Shown here piece by piece: positions 29,721-40,487 of a stretch of DNA of 64,000 nucleotides. Numbering within the stretch: position 1 is the first letter of the stretch; the number at the start of each line of letters is the position of its first letter. The notes under the pieces were generated by a model, which ran no database searches, was not told the origin of the DNA, and saw only the letters and a list, made by a program, of their open reading frames with translations. A program made the translations under genes and the position numbers. This DNA is from Stutzerimonas stutzeri (GTDB taxonomy: Bacteria > Pseudomonadota > Gammaproteobacteria > Pseudomonadales > Pseudomonadaceae): NCBI RefSeq assembly GCF_024448935.1, contig NZ_JAMOIE010000009.1, forward strand, positions 21,883-85,882, given 5' to 3'.

Positions 29721-30659
29721 ATGCCTTCGCGAATCGATCCCGACGCACTCCGCGCGCAATTAAGCCCGCTTCGCCAGGCGGCCGAGCTTACCGCCGATGC
29801 ACGCTTCTATCAGGCCTACTATGGGTTGGATCTGCCTCACCACGGCGGTATTCAGCGGCGCCTGGGGCGGTTTCAGGTACACGGTTATGAGGTGGTGGCA
29901 CAAGCGTGGTGCCCCGAGCAGCCGGTCGCGACACTGTTGGTCCTGCACGGTTACTACGACCATATGGGCCTGTACCGGCACGTGGTGGATTGGGGGTTGC
30001 GCATGGGCTTCGCCGTGCTCGCCTGCGACCTGCCGGGGCATGGACTTTCCAGCGGGCCTCGCGCCAGCATCAATGAATTCGATGAATACCAGGCCGTGCT
30101 GCAGGGCCTGCTGCACGAAGCCGCAGCGATGAATCTGCCGCATCCCTGGCATTTGCTGGGGCAGAGCACCGGCGCCGCCATCGTGCTGGATTACCTGCTC
30201 TGCCAGCCGCTGCACCCGGCGCTGGGGCAGGGCATTCTGCTGGCGCCCCTGGTGCGGCCACGGGCCTGGGGATGGTCACGCTTCAGTTATGAAGTGATGC
30301 GGCGCTTCGTCCAGCAGATTCCCCGGCGCTTCAGTGAAAACTCAGGCGATCCGGCATTTCTCGAATTCGTCCAGTTCCATGATCCGCTGCAGCCCGATAT
30401 CCTGCCAACCGCCTGGGTGGGCGCGCTGTCGCGCTGGATCCAGCGTATCGAAGGCGCGCCCCCCAGCCGGTACAGCCCGCTGATTGTTCAGGGCGAGGCC
30501 GACATGACGGTCGACTGGCAACACAACCTGCCGGTTCTGCAAGACAAGTTCGCAGCCCCGGAGATCCTTCGGCTACCCGCAGCGCGGCATCACCTGGTCA
30601 ACGAGCAGGAAGCCCTGCGCCGTGAATATTTCGGGTTTCTCAGCGAACGCTTGAAGTAG
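29721..30659 (+). CDS. Alpha/beta hydrolase, lysophospholipase-like
   Basis: This 312-residue hydrolase has the oxyanion segment LVLHGYYDHMGLY, the nucleophile elbow GQSTG with S149, an acid in VQGEADMTVDW and the catalytic histidine in AARHHLVNE. It fits the serine aminopeptidase S33/monoglyceride-lipase-like family (PldB-type). No signal peptide, so cytoplasmic. The 3-prime end overlaps the convergent DUF2059 gene by 20 bases. Confidence 0.88.
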   Translation: MPSRIDPDALRAQLSPLRQAAELTADARFYQAYYGLDLPHHGGIQRRLGRFQVHGYEVVAQAWCPEQPVATLLVLHGYYDHMGLYRHVVDWGLRMGFAVLACDLPGHGLSSGPRASINEFDEYQAVLQGLLHEAAAMNLPHPWHLLGQSTGAAIVLDYLLCQPLHPALGQGILLAPLVRPRAWGWSRFSYEVMRRFVQQIPRRFSENSGDPAFLEFVQFHDPLQPDILPTAWVGALSRWIQRIEGAPPSRYSPLIVQGEADMTVDWQHNLPVLQDKFAAPEILRLPAARHHLVNEQEALRREYFGFLSERLK

Positions 30660-31437
30660 CTCGGCGCGCTGGCTGAGAGGCCGTTTGCGCCTGGGTCTGG
30701 TTGCCGCTCAAGCCGACCGCCAGCCCGGCACGCAGGGCCTGCAGTGCTGCGCTGTAATAGCGCTGACCGGCCTCCGACTGGGCGAACTGGACAAACTCCT
30801 CCAGTTCGGCATCGGAGAGGTCGCGATAGATATACAGCAGCGTGTTGTCCAGATCACTCTCGACCTGTTGCTGCAAACGCTCGCGTTGGCTGTCCAGCAG
30901 CCCCTGCGCCTGGCCACCGCCGAGCAAGCCCGGAATCATCTGGCTGAGGCTATCGGCTGCGACACCGGCCAGCGCCAGGCTGACCTCAGCACCGGCTTCG
31001 GCAGCCGGCAGCGCCTGGGCCAGATGACGGATCAACAGCTGCCGGTTGCTGCCGGCCTCCATTCGAGGGATGCCGTTTTCGTATCTGGCCAGCTGCTCGC
31101 GGCGCCCGGCCAAGGCCTCGGCCGCGACCACCTTGTGGCCGAGCGGAGATTGGAAGAACGCCAGTGCTGGTTGCGGGTTGGCGAGGCTCTCCCGCAGCGC
31201 CTGCTTGGCCCGCTGATCGATGGCGTCAACCGCGAAGCGGCGATTGCTGTTGGTTACCAGCGCCTGGTAAACGGCGGGTGGCAGGGTGTTCTTGTAGCGC
31301 TGTTGAGCGGCGGTCAGGGCATCGCTGAAATTGGCGCGTTGTTCGGTCCAGCCAGCGGTCTCGTACAGCTCGTCATAGGTATCGGCGAGGGTGTTGAAGC
31401 TCAAAGCAAGTAATACACAAGCGATTAAGGCGCGCAT
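30640..31437 (-). CDS. DUF2059 domain exported protein
   Basis: The 265-residue protein has a signal peptide (MRALIACVLLALSFNTLA) and a C-terminal DUF2059 segment (LSDAELEEFVQFAQSEAGQRYYSAALQAL). The mature part is mostly alpha-helical. Periplasmic location is predicted; no function is known for the family. It overlaps the convergent hydrolase gene by 20 bases. Confidence 0.8.
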   Translation of the reverse strand: MRALIACVLLALSFNTLADTYDELYETAGWTEQRANFSDALTAAQQRYKNTLPPAVYQALVTNSNRRFAVDAIDQRAKQALRESLANPQPALAFFQSPLGHKVVAAEALAGRREQLARYENGIPRMEAGSNRQLLIRHLAQALPAAEAGAEVSLALAGVAADSLSQMIPGLLGGGQAQGLLDSQRERLQQQVESDLDNTLLYIYRDLSDAELEEFVQFAQSEAGQRYYSAALQALRAGLAVGLSGNQTQAQTASQPARRATSSVR

Positions 31438-31545
31438 GGAAGCTCCTGTCTGACGGGCAGTTTATTTTCAGCGCCCTGACGGCTGCTGTCGAGGCGCGAA
31501 AGTGCTGCTGCTAGACTCCAACGCAGTCCTTTCGGAGTCTCTTCC

Positions 31546-32154
31546 TTGCAGTTCGTTCCCATCATTGACGACCTCGCCGAGCATGGCTGGTCGCTACGTC
31601 ATTCGTTCCTGTCAGATGATCTGACCCTCGGTTTGGCAGCGGAGTGCCGCAAGCGCGAGGCACAAGGTGCCCTGGTCCCGGCCGGTATCGGCCGCGGCGA
31701 TGCGCTGACCATTCGCCAAGGAATACGTGGCGATCAGATTGAATGGCTCGAACCGGGCCAGTCGCCGTTGTGTGACCGCTATCTGGAACTGATGGATGGG
31801 CTTCGATTACGCATGAACCAGACGTTGTTCCTCGGTCTGGAAGAGTTCGAATGCCATTTCGCGCTGTACCCGCCGGGCGCTTTCTATCAGACGCATCTGG
31901 ATCGCTTCCGTGATGATGACAGCCGCTGCGTCAGCACGGTGGTCTACCTCAACCCGGACTGGCAACCCGCTGATGGGGGAGAGCTGCGCATGCATTTCGC
32001 TGACGGCTCGCAGCGCGACATTCCACCGCTTGCGGGTGATCTGCTGGTTTTCCTGTCTGGCGAGTTCCCTCACGAAGTGTTGGTCACCCATACCGACCGC
32101 CTCTCCCTGACGGGCTGGTTTCGCCGACGTCCTGCAGATGTCCTCGCGCTGTAG
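31546..32154 (+). CDS. 2OG-Fe(II) oxygenase, prolyl-4-hydroxylase type
   Basis: The 202-residue protein has a double-stranded beta-helix oxygenase core: iron ligands H117 and D119 in YQTHLDRF, distal H176 in EFPHEV, and R185 as the likely 2-oxoglutarate contact. GDLLVFLSGEFPHEV is typical of P4H-like family members in bacteria. The only plausible start is TTG at 31546, with CGGAG nine bases upstream. The target (protein or small molecule) is unknown. It converges on the dctM terminator. Confidence 0.85.
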   Translation: MQFVPIIDDLAEHGWSLRHSFLSDDLTLGLAAECRKREAQGALVPAGIGRGDALTIRQGIRGDQIEWLEPGQSPLCDRYLELMDGLRLRMNQTLFLGLEEFECHFALYPPGAFYQTHLDRFRDDDSRCVSTVVYLNPDWQPADGGELRMHFADGSQRDIPPLAGDLLVFLSGEFPHEVLVTHTDRLSLTGWFRRRPADVLAL

Positions 32155-32162
32155 CGCAGAGC

Positions 32163-32188
32163 AAAAAAAGCCCGGCGCGAGCCGGGCT
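32163..32188 (-). terminator. Rho-independent terminator of the dctPQM operon
   Basis: An 8-base perfect stem AGCCCGGC / GCCGGGCT with a GCGA tetraloop is followed on the minus strand by a run of seven U, 29 bases downstream of the dctM stop. It also lies just past the 2OG-oxygenase stop, where the plus-strand reading lacks a U-run. Confidence 0.9.
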
Positions 32189-32216
32189 AATAGGGAAGCG
32201 GTGTGACCGACGCGCG

Positions 32217-33497
32217 TTACATGCCAAGCAGGTTCGGCAGCGCCAGGGAGATCGACGGCACGTAGGTGATGATCATCAGGAAGCTGAGCAGCAGCGCAAG
32301 CCACGGCATCACGGCACGGATCACCTGAGTCACCGGCATGCCGGTTACGGCCGAGGCGACGAACAGGTTCAGCCCCACCGGCGGCGTGATCAGGCCGATT
32401 TCCATGTTCACCACCATGATGATGCCCAGGTGGATCGGGTCGATGCCCAGTTCGATGGCAATCGGGAACAGGATCGGCGCCAGGATCAGGATGATGGCGG
32501 ACGGCTCCATGAATGCACCGGCGATCAGCAGCACGATGTTCACCACCAGCAGGAACATCCACGGCTGCAGGCCGGCCTCGAGCACCATGGCAGTGATCTG
32601 CTGCGGGATCTGTTCGGTCGTCAGCACATGCGCGAACAGCATGGCGTTGGCGATGATGAACATCAGCATGATCGTGAGCTTGCCCGACTCCAGCAGCACC
32701 TTCGGGCAGTCGCGCAAGCTGATGTCCTTGTACACGAACAGCGCGATGAAGGCGGAGTACACTGCCGCGACAGCCGCCGCCTCGGTCGGCGTGAACATGC
32801 CCGAGTAAATGCCACCGAGGATGATTACCATCAGCAGCAGGCCCCACAGTGCCTTGCGGGCTGAAGACAGCCACTGGCGCAGGGTCGCTCGCGGCATGGC
32901 TGGCAGGTTTTTCTTCACCGCGACGATGTAGATCGCGACCATCAGCCCGACGCCCAGCAAAAGGCCTGGCACCACGCCGGCCATGAACAGCTTGCCTACG
33001 GAGGTTTCGGTGGCGGCCGCGTAGACCACCATGACGATGGATGGCGGGATCAGAATGCCCAGCGTACCGGCGTTACAGACGATGCCGGTACCGAAGGCCT
33101 GCGGATAGCCGGAGCGCACCATGCCGGCGATGGCAATGGAGCCGACTGCGGCCACGGTGGCCGGGGATGAGCCGGACAGGGCGGCGAACAGCATGCACGC
33201 CAGCACCGCACCGATGGCCAAACCGCCGCGAATATGACCGACGCTGGCGTTAGCGAAGTCGATCAGCCGCTTGGCGACGCCGCCGGTGGTCATGAACGCA
33301 CCGGCCAGCAGGAAGAACGGAATCGCCAGCAAAGTGTAATGTTCGGACGTCTCGAACAGCTTGATCGCCAGTGAGCGCACCGAGTCGGGGCTGAAGAAGA
33401 AGATCGTCAAGGAGCCGGCAAGGCCAAGCGAAATGGCCACCGGCACGCCGATGAACATCAGCGCGAAGAGTGCCAGGAAGAGAAACAGGATAGTCAT
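32217..33497 (-). CDS. dctM: C4-dicarboxylate TRAP transporter large permease
   Basis: This 426-residue membrane protein belongs to the DctM subunit family, with about twelve hydrophobic segments and typical stretches such as PFFLLAGAFMTTGGVAKRL and GILIPPSIVMVVYA. It forms the Na+-driven transport channel with DctQ and receives substrate from DctP. Its ATG overlaps the dctQ stop by four bases. The neighbouring DctB/DctD system points to C4-dicarboxylates. Confidence 0.95.
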   Translation of the reverse strand: MTILFLFLALFALMFIGVPVAISLGLAGSLTIFFFSPDSVRSLAIKLFETSEHYTLLAIPFFLLAGAFMTTGGVAKRLIDFANASVGHIRGGLAIGAVLACMLFAALSGSSPATVAAVGSIAIAGMVRSGYPQAFGTGIVCNAGTLGILIPPSIVMVVYAAATETSVGKLFMAGVVPGLLLGVGLMVAIYIVAVKKNLPAMPRATLRQWLSSARKALWGLLLMVIILGGIYSGMFTPTEAAAVAAVYSAFIALFVYKDISLRDCPKVLLESGKLTIMLMFIIANAMLFAHVLTTEQIPQQITAMVLEAGLQPWMFLLVVNIVLLIAGAFMEPSAIILILAPILFPIAIELGIDPIHLGIIMVVNMEIGLITPPVGLNLFVASAVTGMPVTQVIRAVMPWLALLLSFLMIITYVPSISLALPNLLGM

Positions 33498-34123
33498 TGC
33501 TTCGGCTCCTCTTTACCGAGCCTGGCCGCTTCGGCCGCTTCGTCGGCCAGGCCCAGGCCGGTTTGCTCGTTGCGTAGGATGCGCACGAAGATTTCCGCGA
33601 AACGAATGAACACCATGGCAAAGCCGATCGGCACGATCATGCCAATGTGCCATTGCTTGACACCGAAGTGGCCGAGGTCTTCGGCGCCGATGTTGGCGGT
33701 GAACAGGGCCTGGATCCACGCGAAGCTCGCCACTGTCAGCAGCGCGGCGTAACCGAGGCAGAACAGGCAGGCAAGCACCCCGATGTAGCGCTGCACCTGT
33801 CGCGGGGCCAGCTTGACCAGCGCGTCGACCCCGATATGGCCGGCGGTGCGCACGCCATAGGCGAGGCCGGAGAAGATCAGCCAGGCGAACAGGGCCTTGG
33901 TCAGCGCCGTGCTCCAGGTCATGGCTTGAGCCATGCCGATCAGAAAATCGCCGATGGCGAAGAAGAAATCTTCAGCGGCCGGAAAGGCGTCGGCCAGGCT
34001 GTAGAAAACGGTGTAGAGGTTGTTCAGGACCACATAAACAAAGGTCACCAGAGTCATGGCGGCCAGCAGGAAGGCGATGAAACCCTCCTCGAAGTGGTCC
34101 CAGACGCGCCAGAGGGCGTTCAT
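33494..34123 (-). CDS. dctQ: TRAP transporter small permease
   Basis: The 209-residue DctQ-type subunit has four membrane segments and the family-typical GHIGVDALVKLAP after the second pair. ATG at 34123 (MNALWRVWDH) is preferred: GGGAG lies nine bases upstream. An ATG at 34132 would be directly abutting it. The spacer from dctP is 232 bases and contains a hairpin, suggesting lower expression than the binding protein. Confidence 0.92.
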   Translation of the reverse strand: MNALWRVWDHFEEGFIAFLLAAMTLVTFVYVVLNNLYTVFYSLADAFPAAEDFFFAIGDFLIGMAQAMTWSTALTKALFAWLIFSGLAYGVRTAGHIGVDALVKLAPRQVQRYIGVLACLFCLGYAALLTVASFAWIQALFTANIGAEDLGHFGVKQWHIGMIVPIGFAMVFIRFAEIFVRILRNEQTGLGLADEAAEAARLGKEEPKQ

Positions 34124-34320
34124 GGATGACATCTCCCGATGGAATGCATTGTTTCGACAGGCGTACGGAACGTGCGCCATGAGCCGGTCTGGTAACCGGT
34201 TGACAGAGCAGTGAAAAGGCTTGTTCTGGACAAGGCGGGGGCGCTGATTCAGCTGCCGTCCTGGTCGCGATGTCGTTATGTTTTTCGCTGCGCTGTCGGT
34301 ACAGCTTTTGCCGAAATGAA

Positions 34321-34342
34321 GGGAGCGAGTCACCTCGCTCCC
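34321..34342 (-). terminator. Hairpin between dctP and dctQ
   Basis: Perfect 8-base arms GGGAGCGA / TCGCTCCC surround a 6-base loop 14 bases downstream of the dctP stop. Only a broken U-run (ttcattt) follows on the minus strand, so it is likely a partial terminator or 3-prime stabiliser that favours DctP over DctQM. Confidence 0.6.
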
Positions 34343-34355
34343 TTCCAGTCAGTAC

Positions 34356-35483
<1,128 letters not shown>

Positions 35484-35500
35484 TCATCGAGTTTGCGAGA

Positions 35501-35515
35501 GCAAGTGCTGTGCCA
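35501..35515 (-). promoter_or_regulatory. Sigma-54 promoter of dctPQM
   Basis: On the minus strand the sequence is TGGCAC-AGCAC-TTGC, a perfect match to the -24/-12 consensus. It lies in the 391-base gap between dctD and dctP, oriented toward dctP, with room upstream for DctD binding. DctD is a sigma-54 activator encoded next door, which strongly supports the assignment. Confidence 0.9.
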
Positions 35516-35739
35516 GATGCGCGCAACGGGCGCCCGCGAGCATGAGTTTACGCGCATGATGGCTAAATATTGATGAAGACTTCTCAGCATAAGGCGTCTG
35601 GCTCGCAGGTTTCGTCAGCGTTACCAAGCCAGGGCAAGGCGCCGAGTTCAGCCAGATAAAGATGTCCAAACCATGTCGGCTTTGCTCTGGACGCTACGAT
35701 TTGATTGCGGTGAGCGGAGGCTTGGCGGAAATCCGCCGT

Positions 35740-37131
35740 CTATTCGTTATCCTCGGGCGGGGTTCCGCCAGCATCATTGAACACCAGGCCATGCTTGCGC
35801 AGCTTGTCGTGCAGCGTCTTGCGTGGCAAGCTGAGGGCCTCGGCAACGCTGCGCAGCGAGCTATGGGGTCGCGCGAGTTCGGCCGCGATCAGGGCGCGCT
35901 CGAACGCATCTACCTGCTCGCCAAGCCCGTTGGCTGCGTCGGTACCGCTGGCTTCAGCAGCGCGAGCGGGATCGTCGAGACCCAGTTCAAGCCCCAACGC
36001 GAAGCGTTCGGCAGTGTTCTGCAATTCACGCACATTGCCCGGCCAGGCATGCCGAAGCAGTTGGGCACGCTGCTCCGGACGCAGTTCACGGATCGGCAGG
36101 GCGTGGCGGTTCGCGGCGGCCTCGGCGAAGTGCTGGAACAGCAGGAAAATGTCCTCGTTGCGCTCACGCAGCGGCGGGATGCGCAGGGGGGCAACATTCA
36201 GGCGGTAATACAGGTCGGCGCGGAAGCGGCCCTGGTCGGCGGCGACGCGCAGGTCTTCCTTGGTCGCGGCGATGACGCGGATATCCAGCGGGATCGACTG
36301 GTTGCCGCCGAGTCGCTCGACCACCCGTTCCTGCAGCATGCGCAGCAGTTTGACCTGCACGTCCAGGCTCATGCTCTCGATTTCATCCAGGAACAGCGTG
36401 CCGCCGTTGGCGAACTCGAACTTGCCGATACGGCGTTTTTGCGCGCCGGTAAAGGCTCCGGCTTCGTGTCCGAACAGCTCGCTTTCGACCACCGACTCGG
36501 CCAGCGCCCCGGCATTGATCGCCACGAACGGCCCGTTGCGGCGACTTGAAAGGTCGTGCAGCGCACGGGCTACCACCTCTTTTCCCGCGCCGGTTTCGCC
36601 GAGGATGAGCACGTCGGCCTGGGTCCCGGCGAGCGCGCCGATCTGCTCACGAAGGCGCTGCATGGCCGGTGATTGGCCGAGCAGGCGGGTCGACAACTGC
36701 TGACGGTCGGCCAGCGCCAGCCGCAGGCTGCGGTTGTCCAGCACCAGCTGGCGTAGCGCGAGGGCGCGCCGTACGCTGTCGAGCAGTGCCTCGCTGGGGA
36801 AGGGTTTCTCAAGAAAGTCATAGGCACCGGCGCGCATGGCTTGAACCGCCAGCTGGATATCACCATGGCCGGTAATCAGCAGCACCGGTAGCTCGCGGTC
36901 GATCGCATGTAGCTGTTGCTGCAGCTCCAGGCCGTCTATGCCGGGCATGCGGATGTCGCTGACCACCACGCCTCCCCACTCCGCCGGCAGCATGCCTGGA
37001 AGGCCGCGGGCATCGCCCAGGCTGAGCACCTTGAGCCCGGCGAGGTCGAGGGTCTGGCTCAGTGCCTTACGCAGATGGGGATCGTCATCGACCAGGATGA
37101 CCTGAGTCTGCGGGTCGATCGGGTGGCTCAT
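35740..37131 (-). CDS. dctD: C4-dicarboxylate response regulator DctD
   Basis: This 463-residue NtrC-type regulator has a receiver domain with phospho-acceptor D59 (VVVSDIRMPG), a AAA+ domain with Walker A GETGAGKE and the sigma-54 contact GAFTGA, and a C-terminal Fis-type helix-turn-helix (SLRSVAEALSLPRKTLHDKL). ATG at 37131 is chosen over an upstream frame start at 37158. It abuts dctB (one base between the genes) and activates the sigma-54 promoter found upstream of dctP. Confidence 0.95.
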   Translation of the reverse strand: MSHPIDPQTQVILVDDDPHLRKALSQTLDLAGLKVLSLGDARGLPGMLPAEWGGVVVSDIRMPGIDGLELQQQLHAIDRELPVLLITGHGDIQLAVQAMRAGAYDFLEKPFPSEALLDSVRRALALRQLVLDNRSLRLALADRQQLSTRLLGQSPAMQRLREQIGALAGTQADVLILGETGAGKEVVARALHDLSSRRNGPFVAINAGALAESVVESELFGHEAGAFTGAQKRRIGKFEFANGGTLFLDEIESMSLDVQVKLLRMLQERVVERLGGNQSIPLDIRVIAATKEDLRVAADQGRFRADLYYRLNVAPLRIPPLRERNEDIFLLFQHFAEAAANRHALPIRELRPEQRAQLLRHAWPGNVRELQNTAERFALGLELGLDDPARAAEASGTDAANGLGEQVDAFERALIAAELARPHSSLRSVAEALSLPRKTLHDKLRKHGLVFNDAGGTPPEDNE

Positions 37132-37132
37132 G

Positions 37133-38932
37133 CTAGTCCTCGCTCGGGAAGGCGACACCGGGGTCGGCGCAATGCAGGTAAAGACTGACCTGCGCGCCGC
37201 CGTCTGGATGGTTGGCCAGGATCAGTTCACCGTCCAGGGCGCGGGCCAGGGTATCGCAGATGGCCAGTCCCAGGCCCAACCCCTGGGCGCTGGTCTTGGT
37301 GGTGAAGAAGGGCTCGCGGGCCCGTTGCATCGCCTCGTCGGAAAAACCCGGTCCGTTATCGCGCAAGGTCAGCAGCACGCCCTCGCCCTGCCGCTCGGCG
37401 CGCAGCCAGATGCGCCGCACCGGTGGGCGCTCGACCAGGGCGTCCAAGGCGTTGCTCAACACATTGGAGATAATCTGCCGTAGCCGCGTCTCGCCGGCCT
37501 GAACCCAGAGTGTGGCGCCCGGTAGGTCACGAATCAGTTCTACGCCCATGGCCTGACGTCGCTTGGCCAGCAACGCCAGCGCGTCGTCCAGCGCCGGCTG
37601 CAGCGCAATTCGCTCAGGGGCATGGCGGTCGCGGCGGGCGAAGGCACGCAAATGAGCGATGATCGAAGCCATGCGCCCGGTCAGCTCGCTGATCAGTCGA
37701 AGGTTGTCGCGCGCCTCGTCGTTGCGCTGCTGGTCGAGCAGGACGCCTGCGTTGTCGGCATAGCTGCGAATCGCCCCAAGCGGCTGGTTGAGTTCATGGC
37801 TGATGCTCGCCGACATGGTGCCAAGCGCCGACAGCTTGCCGGTCTGCAGCAATTCGTCCTGGGCGCGGACCAGCTCCTGCTGGGCTTGCTCGCGTTCCAG
37901 CACCTCTTCCTTGAGTCGGCTGTTCAGGGCTTCCAGGTCGTAGGTCCGTTCCTGCACGCGGCGCTCGAGTTGTTGCCGCGCCTTGGCATCGAGGGCGATA
38001 CGCTCGAGGTAATGGCGACGTCGCTGCATCAGCAGGCCAAGCAACAGCAAGAGCGCTGCGAGGGTGGCCGCGCCGATCGCGACGACCGTCTGCACGGGCC
38101 GCTCGACCAGGCTGATCGGCGCCAGGATGCGCACCGTCCAACCGGTCTCCTTGAGCTCGCGGCTCTGAATCAGCCAGGTATCGATATCGAGCGTCAGGTC
38201 GCGGGGTTCGAGCGTCGGGTAGGGCCGTTCGGAGGCGATCTGCTCGCGTTCTTCGATATCCAGCGCCCGGCTGGCGCGGAATCGCCATTCCGGCTTGGAG
38301 GTGAGGATCACCACACCGAAACCGTCGGTCACCATCAGTTGCTCGGGCGTGCTGCCCCATAGCGTCTCGGTATGGTCCAGGTCCACCTTGACCACCAGCA
38401 CGCCGAGCACCTCGTCGCCGTCGCGCACGGCCGCGCCGAAGTAATAGCCGCGTTTGCCAGAAGTAGTGCCGAGGCCGAAGAAGCGACCCAGCTTGCCGGC
38501 CATGGCTTCCCTGAAATAGGGCCGGAAGGCGAAGTTGCGATTGACGAAGCTGTCTTCCTCGTTCCAGTTCGACGCCGCCAGGGTGTTGCCATCCGGTGCC
38601 ATCAGGTAGATCACATCGGCACCGGTTTCCTTGCGCAGTTGATTCAAAAGGCGGTTGGCCTGGTCCTTGGCGGCTGGGTTGTCGAGCTGACGCAGCGCCG
38701 TGCGCAGGGTCGGCAGATCACCGAGGATGCGCGGCAGCACTTCGTAGCGGCGCAACGAGCCGAGCAAGTTGGCGACGTAGAGATCGAGCGTCTGGCGGTT
38801 CTGCTCGATCAGCTCATTGCTGTAATAACGTTTGGCCAGTTGCTGCAGCGGCCACAGCAGCGGCGCCAACAACAATGCAACCACGGCCAGGTTGCGCCAG
38901 CGAGGACGGCGGGGGAAATCGGGTGAAGTCAT
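37133..38932 (-). CDS. dctB: C4-dicarboxylate sensor kinase DctB
   Basis: The 599-residue membrane kinase has two membrane segments (about 15-32 and 282-302) flanking a periplasmic double-PAS sensor domain with the DctB-type GRFFGLGTTSGKRGYYF segment. A coiled-coil linker leads to the phospho-acceptor H379 in SASISHELNQPLGAI and the ATPase domain (NVLSNALDAL, DNGPGF, GLGLGLAI). It phosphorylates DctD in response to external dicarboxylates. Confidence 0.95.
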   Translation of the reverse strand: MTSPDFPRRPRWRNLAVVALLLAPLLWPLQQLAKRYYSNELIEQNRQTLDLYVANLLGSLRRYEVLPRILGDLPTLRTALRQLDNPAAKDQANRLLNQLRKETGADVIYLMAPDGNTLAASNWNEEDSFVNRNFAFRPYFREAMAGKLGRFFGLGTTSGKRGYYFGAAVRDGDEVLGVLVVKVDLDHTETLWGSTPEQLMVTDGFGVVILTSKPEWRFRASRALDIEEREQIASERPYPTLEPRDLTLDIDTWLIQSRELKETGWTVRILAPISLVERPVQTVVAIGAATLAALLLLLGLLMQRRRHYLERIALDAKARQQLERRVQERTYDLEALNSRLKEEVLEREQAQQELVRAQDELLQTGKLSALGTMSASISHELNQPLGAIRSYADNAGVLLDQQRNDEARDNLRLISELTGRMASIIAHLRAFARRDRHAPERIALQPALDDALALLAKRRQAMGVELIRDLPGATLWVQAGETRLRQIISNVLSNALDALVERPPVRRIWLRAERQGEGVLLTLRDNGPGFSDEAMQRAREPFFTTKTSAQGLGLGLAICDTLARALDGELILANHPDGGAQVSLYLHCADPGVAFPSED

Positions 38933-39033
38933 GCAGATGCGCCTGTGGTTCGGGCGCCATTATGCACGTCCGACCCGCTTTGGTGCTTGCGGCTGGGTGA
39001 GCGGCACGGTCGCCTGGGACGGCGTCGCTGCTA

Positions 39034-39945
39034 TCAGAGGCTTTGCGCAGCCGGTGCGCTGTGCTCCGCCTGAGCATGGGGCATACCGCCAAGGCACTGC
39101 TGCAGGGCGGTTTCCCAGTCTGGCAGGGTGATCTGCCAATCGCGCTGCAGGCGCGCGCAGCTGAGGCGGGAATTGAGCGGCCGCTGAGCAGCCGTGGGGT
39201 AGTCGGCAGACAGGATCGGCTCTATCCGTGCGCGCAGCAGGCCCTGGCTCTGCAGATGTTGAGCGATCTGGCAGGCGAAGCCGTACCAGGACGTCTCCCC
39301 TCTGGATGTCAGGTGATAGAGCCCGCTGGGTCCACCGCCACCGCTGCGCCGTTTGCGTACCATCTCGGCGGTGACCGCTGCGATGGTGCCGGCCCAGGTT
39401 GGCGCGCCGATCTCATCGTCGACCACCGACAGCGAGTCGCGCTCCTGGAGCAGGCGCTGCATGGTCAGTAGAAAGTTGCGCCCGTGCAACGAGTAGATCC
39501 AGCTGGTACGCAGGATCAGATGGTCGCCGCCTACGGCCTGAATCGCTTGCTCACCGGCCAGCTTGCTCGCCCCGTATACGCTCAACGGAGCTGGTACATC
39601 CTCTTCACTGTAGGGCCCGGTCTTGCGGCCGTCGAAGACGTAGTCGGTGGAATAGTGAATCAGCGGTACACCCAGGGCTGCCGCCTCCTCGGCGAGCACA
39701 CCCGGGCCGATAGCGTTGACCGCGAAGGCTCGCTCACGGTCGTCTTGCGCGGGATCAACCGCGGTGTAGGCGGCCGCGTTGATGATCAGGTCGGGACGCA
39801 AAAGTCGAACCTGTCGACGAATCTGCGCCGGCTCGGCCAAGTCCAGCAGCTTGTGACCCAGCGCGAGCACCTTTCCTTCACCGGCCAGCGCCAGTTGCAG
39901 CTCCCGAGACAGTTGCCCGGTGCTACCGGTGACCAGGATTTTCAT
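39034..39945 (-). CDS. rmlD: dTDP-4-dehydrorhamnose reductase
   Basis: The 303-residue short-chain reductase completes dTDP-L-rhamnose synthesis. The nucleotide-binding TGSTGQLSRELQ, HYSTDYVFDG and the catalytic YGASK (YxxxK) motif are intact. Its start overlaps the rmlC stop by four bases; it ends the rml operon. Confidence 0.95.
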   Translation of the reverse strand: MKILVTGSTGQLSRELQLALAGEGKVLALGHKLLDLAEPAQIRRQVRLLRPDLIINAAAYTAVDPAQDDRERAFAVNAIGPGVLAEEAAALGVPLIHYSTDYVFDGRKTGPYSEEDVPAPLSVYGASKLAGEQAIQAVGGDHLILRTSWIYSLHGRNFLLTMQRLLQERDSLSVVDDEIGAPTWAGTIAAVTAEMVRKRRSGGGGPSGLYHLTSRGETSWYGFACQIAQHLQSQGLLRARIEPILSADYPTAAQRPLNSRLSCARLQRDWQITLPDWETALQQCLGGMPHAQAEHSAPAAQSL

Positions 39946-40487
39946 GCAAACAGCTCCGCTTCGCTAAGTAGTTTGCCGCCAATATCTTTCTTCGAAAGCT
40001 GGGGCGGCTCGGTGAATGGCCAGTCGATGCCGATCTGCGGGTCATTCCAGAGCAACGAGCGCTCATGGGCTGGGGCGTAGTAGTCGGTGGTCTTGTAGAG
40101 GAACTCGGCGCTTTCGCTGAGCACCACGAAACCATGTGCAAAGCCTTCGGGAATCCACAGCTGGCGCTGGTTCTGCGCACTCAGGTGTGTGCCGAACCAG
40201 CGGCCGAAGCTCGGCGAACTCTTGCGCAGATCGACCGCGACATCGAACACCTCGCCGGCCACTACCCGCACCAGCTTCCCCTGCGGCTGCTGGATCTGAT
40301 AGTGCAGCCCGCGCAGCACGCCGCGCTGGGACTTGGAATGGTTGTCCTGAACGAACTGGCGCTTGAGCCCCGTGGCCGCTTCGAAAGCGGCCGCGTTGAA
40401 GCTCTCGTAGAAGAAACCGCGTTCATCGCCGAAGACCTTGGGCTCGATGATCAGCACATCGGGAATGTCGGTTTCGATGACGTTCAT
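39942..40487 (-). CDS. rmlC: dTDP-4-dehydrorhamnose 3,5-epimerase
   Basis: The 181-residue cupin enzyme epimerises the keto-sugar. [30 protein letters not shown] (with the catalytic histidine) and [14 protein letters not shown] are all diagnostic. Four-base overlaps join it to rmlA and rmlD. Confidence 0.96.
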   Translation of the reverse strand: MNVIETDIPDVLIIEPKVFGDERGFFYESFNAAAFEAATGLKRQFVQDNHSKSQRGVLRGLHYQIQQPQGKLVRVVAGEVFDVAVDLRKSSPSFGRWFGTHLSAQNQRQLWIPEGFAHGFVVLSESAEFLYKTTDYYAPAHERSLLWNDPQIGIDWPFTEPPQLSKKDIGGKLLSEAELFA

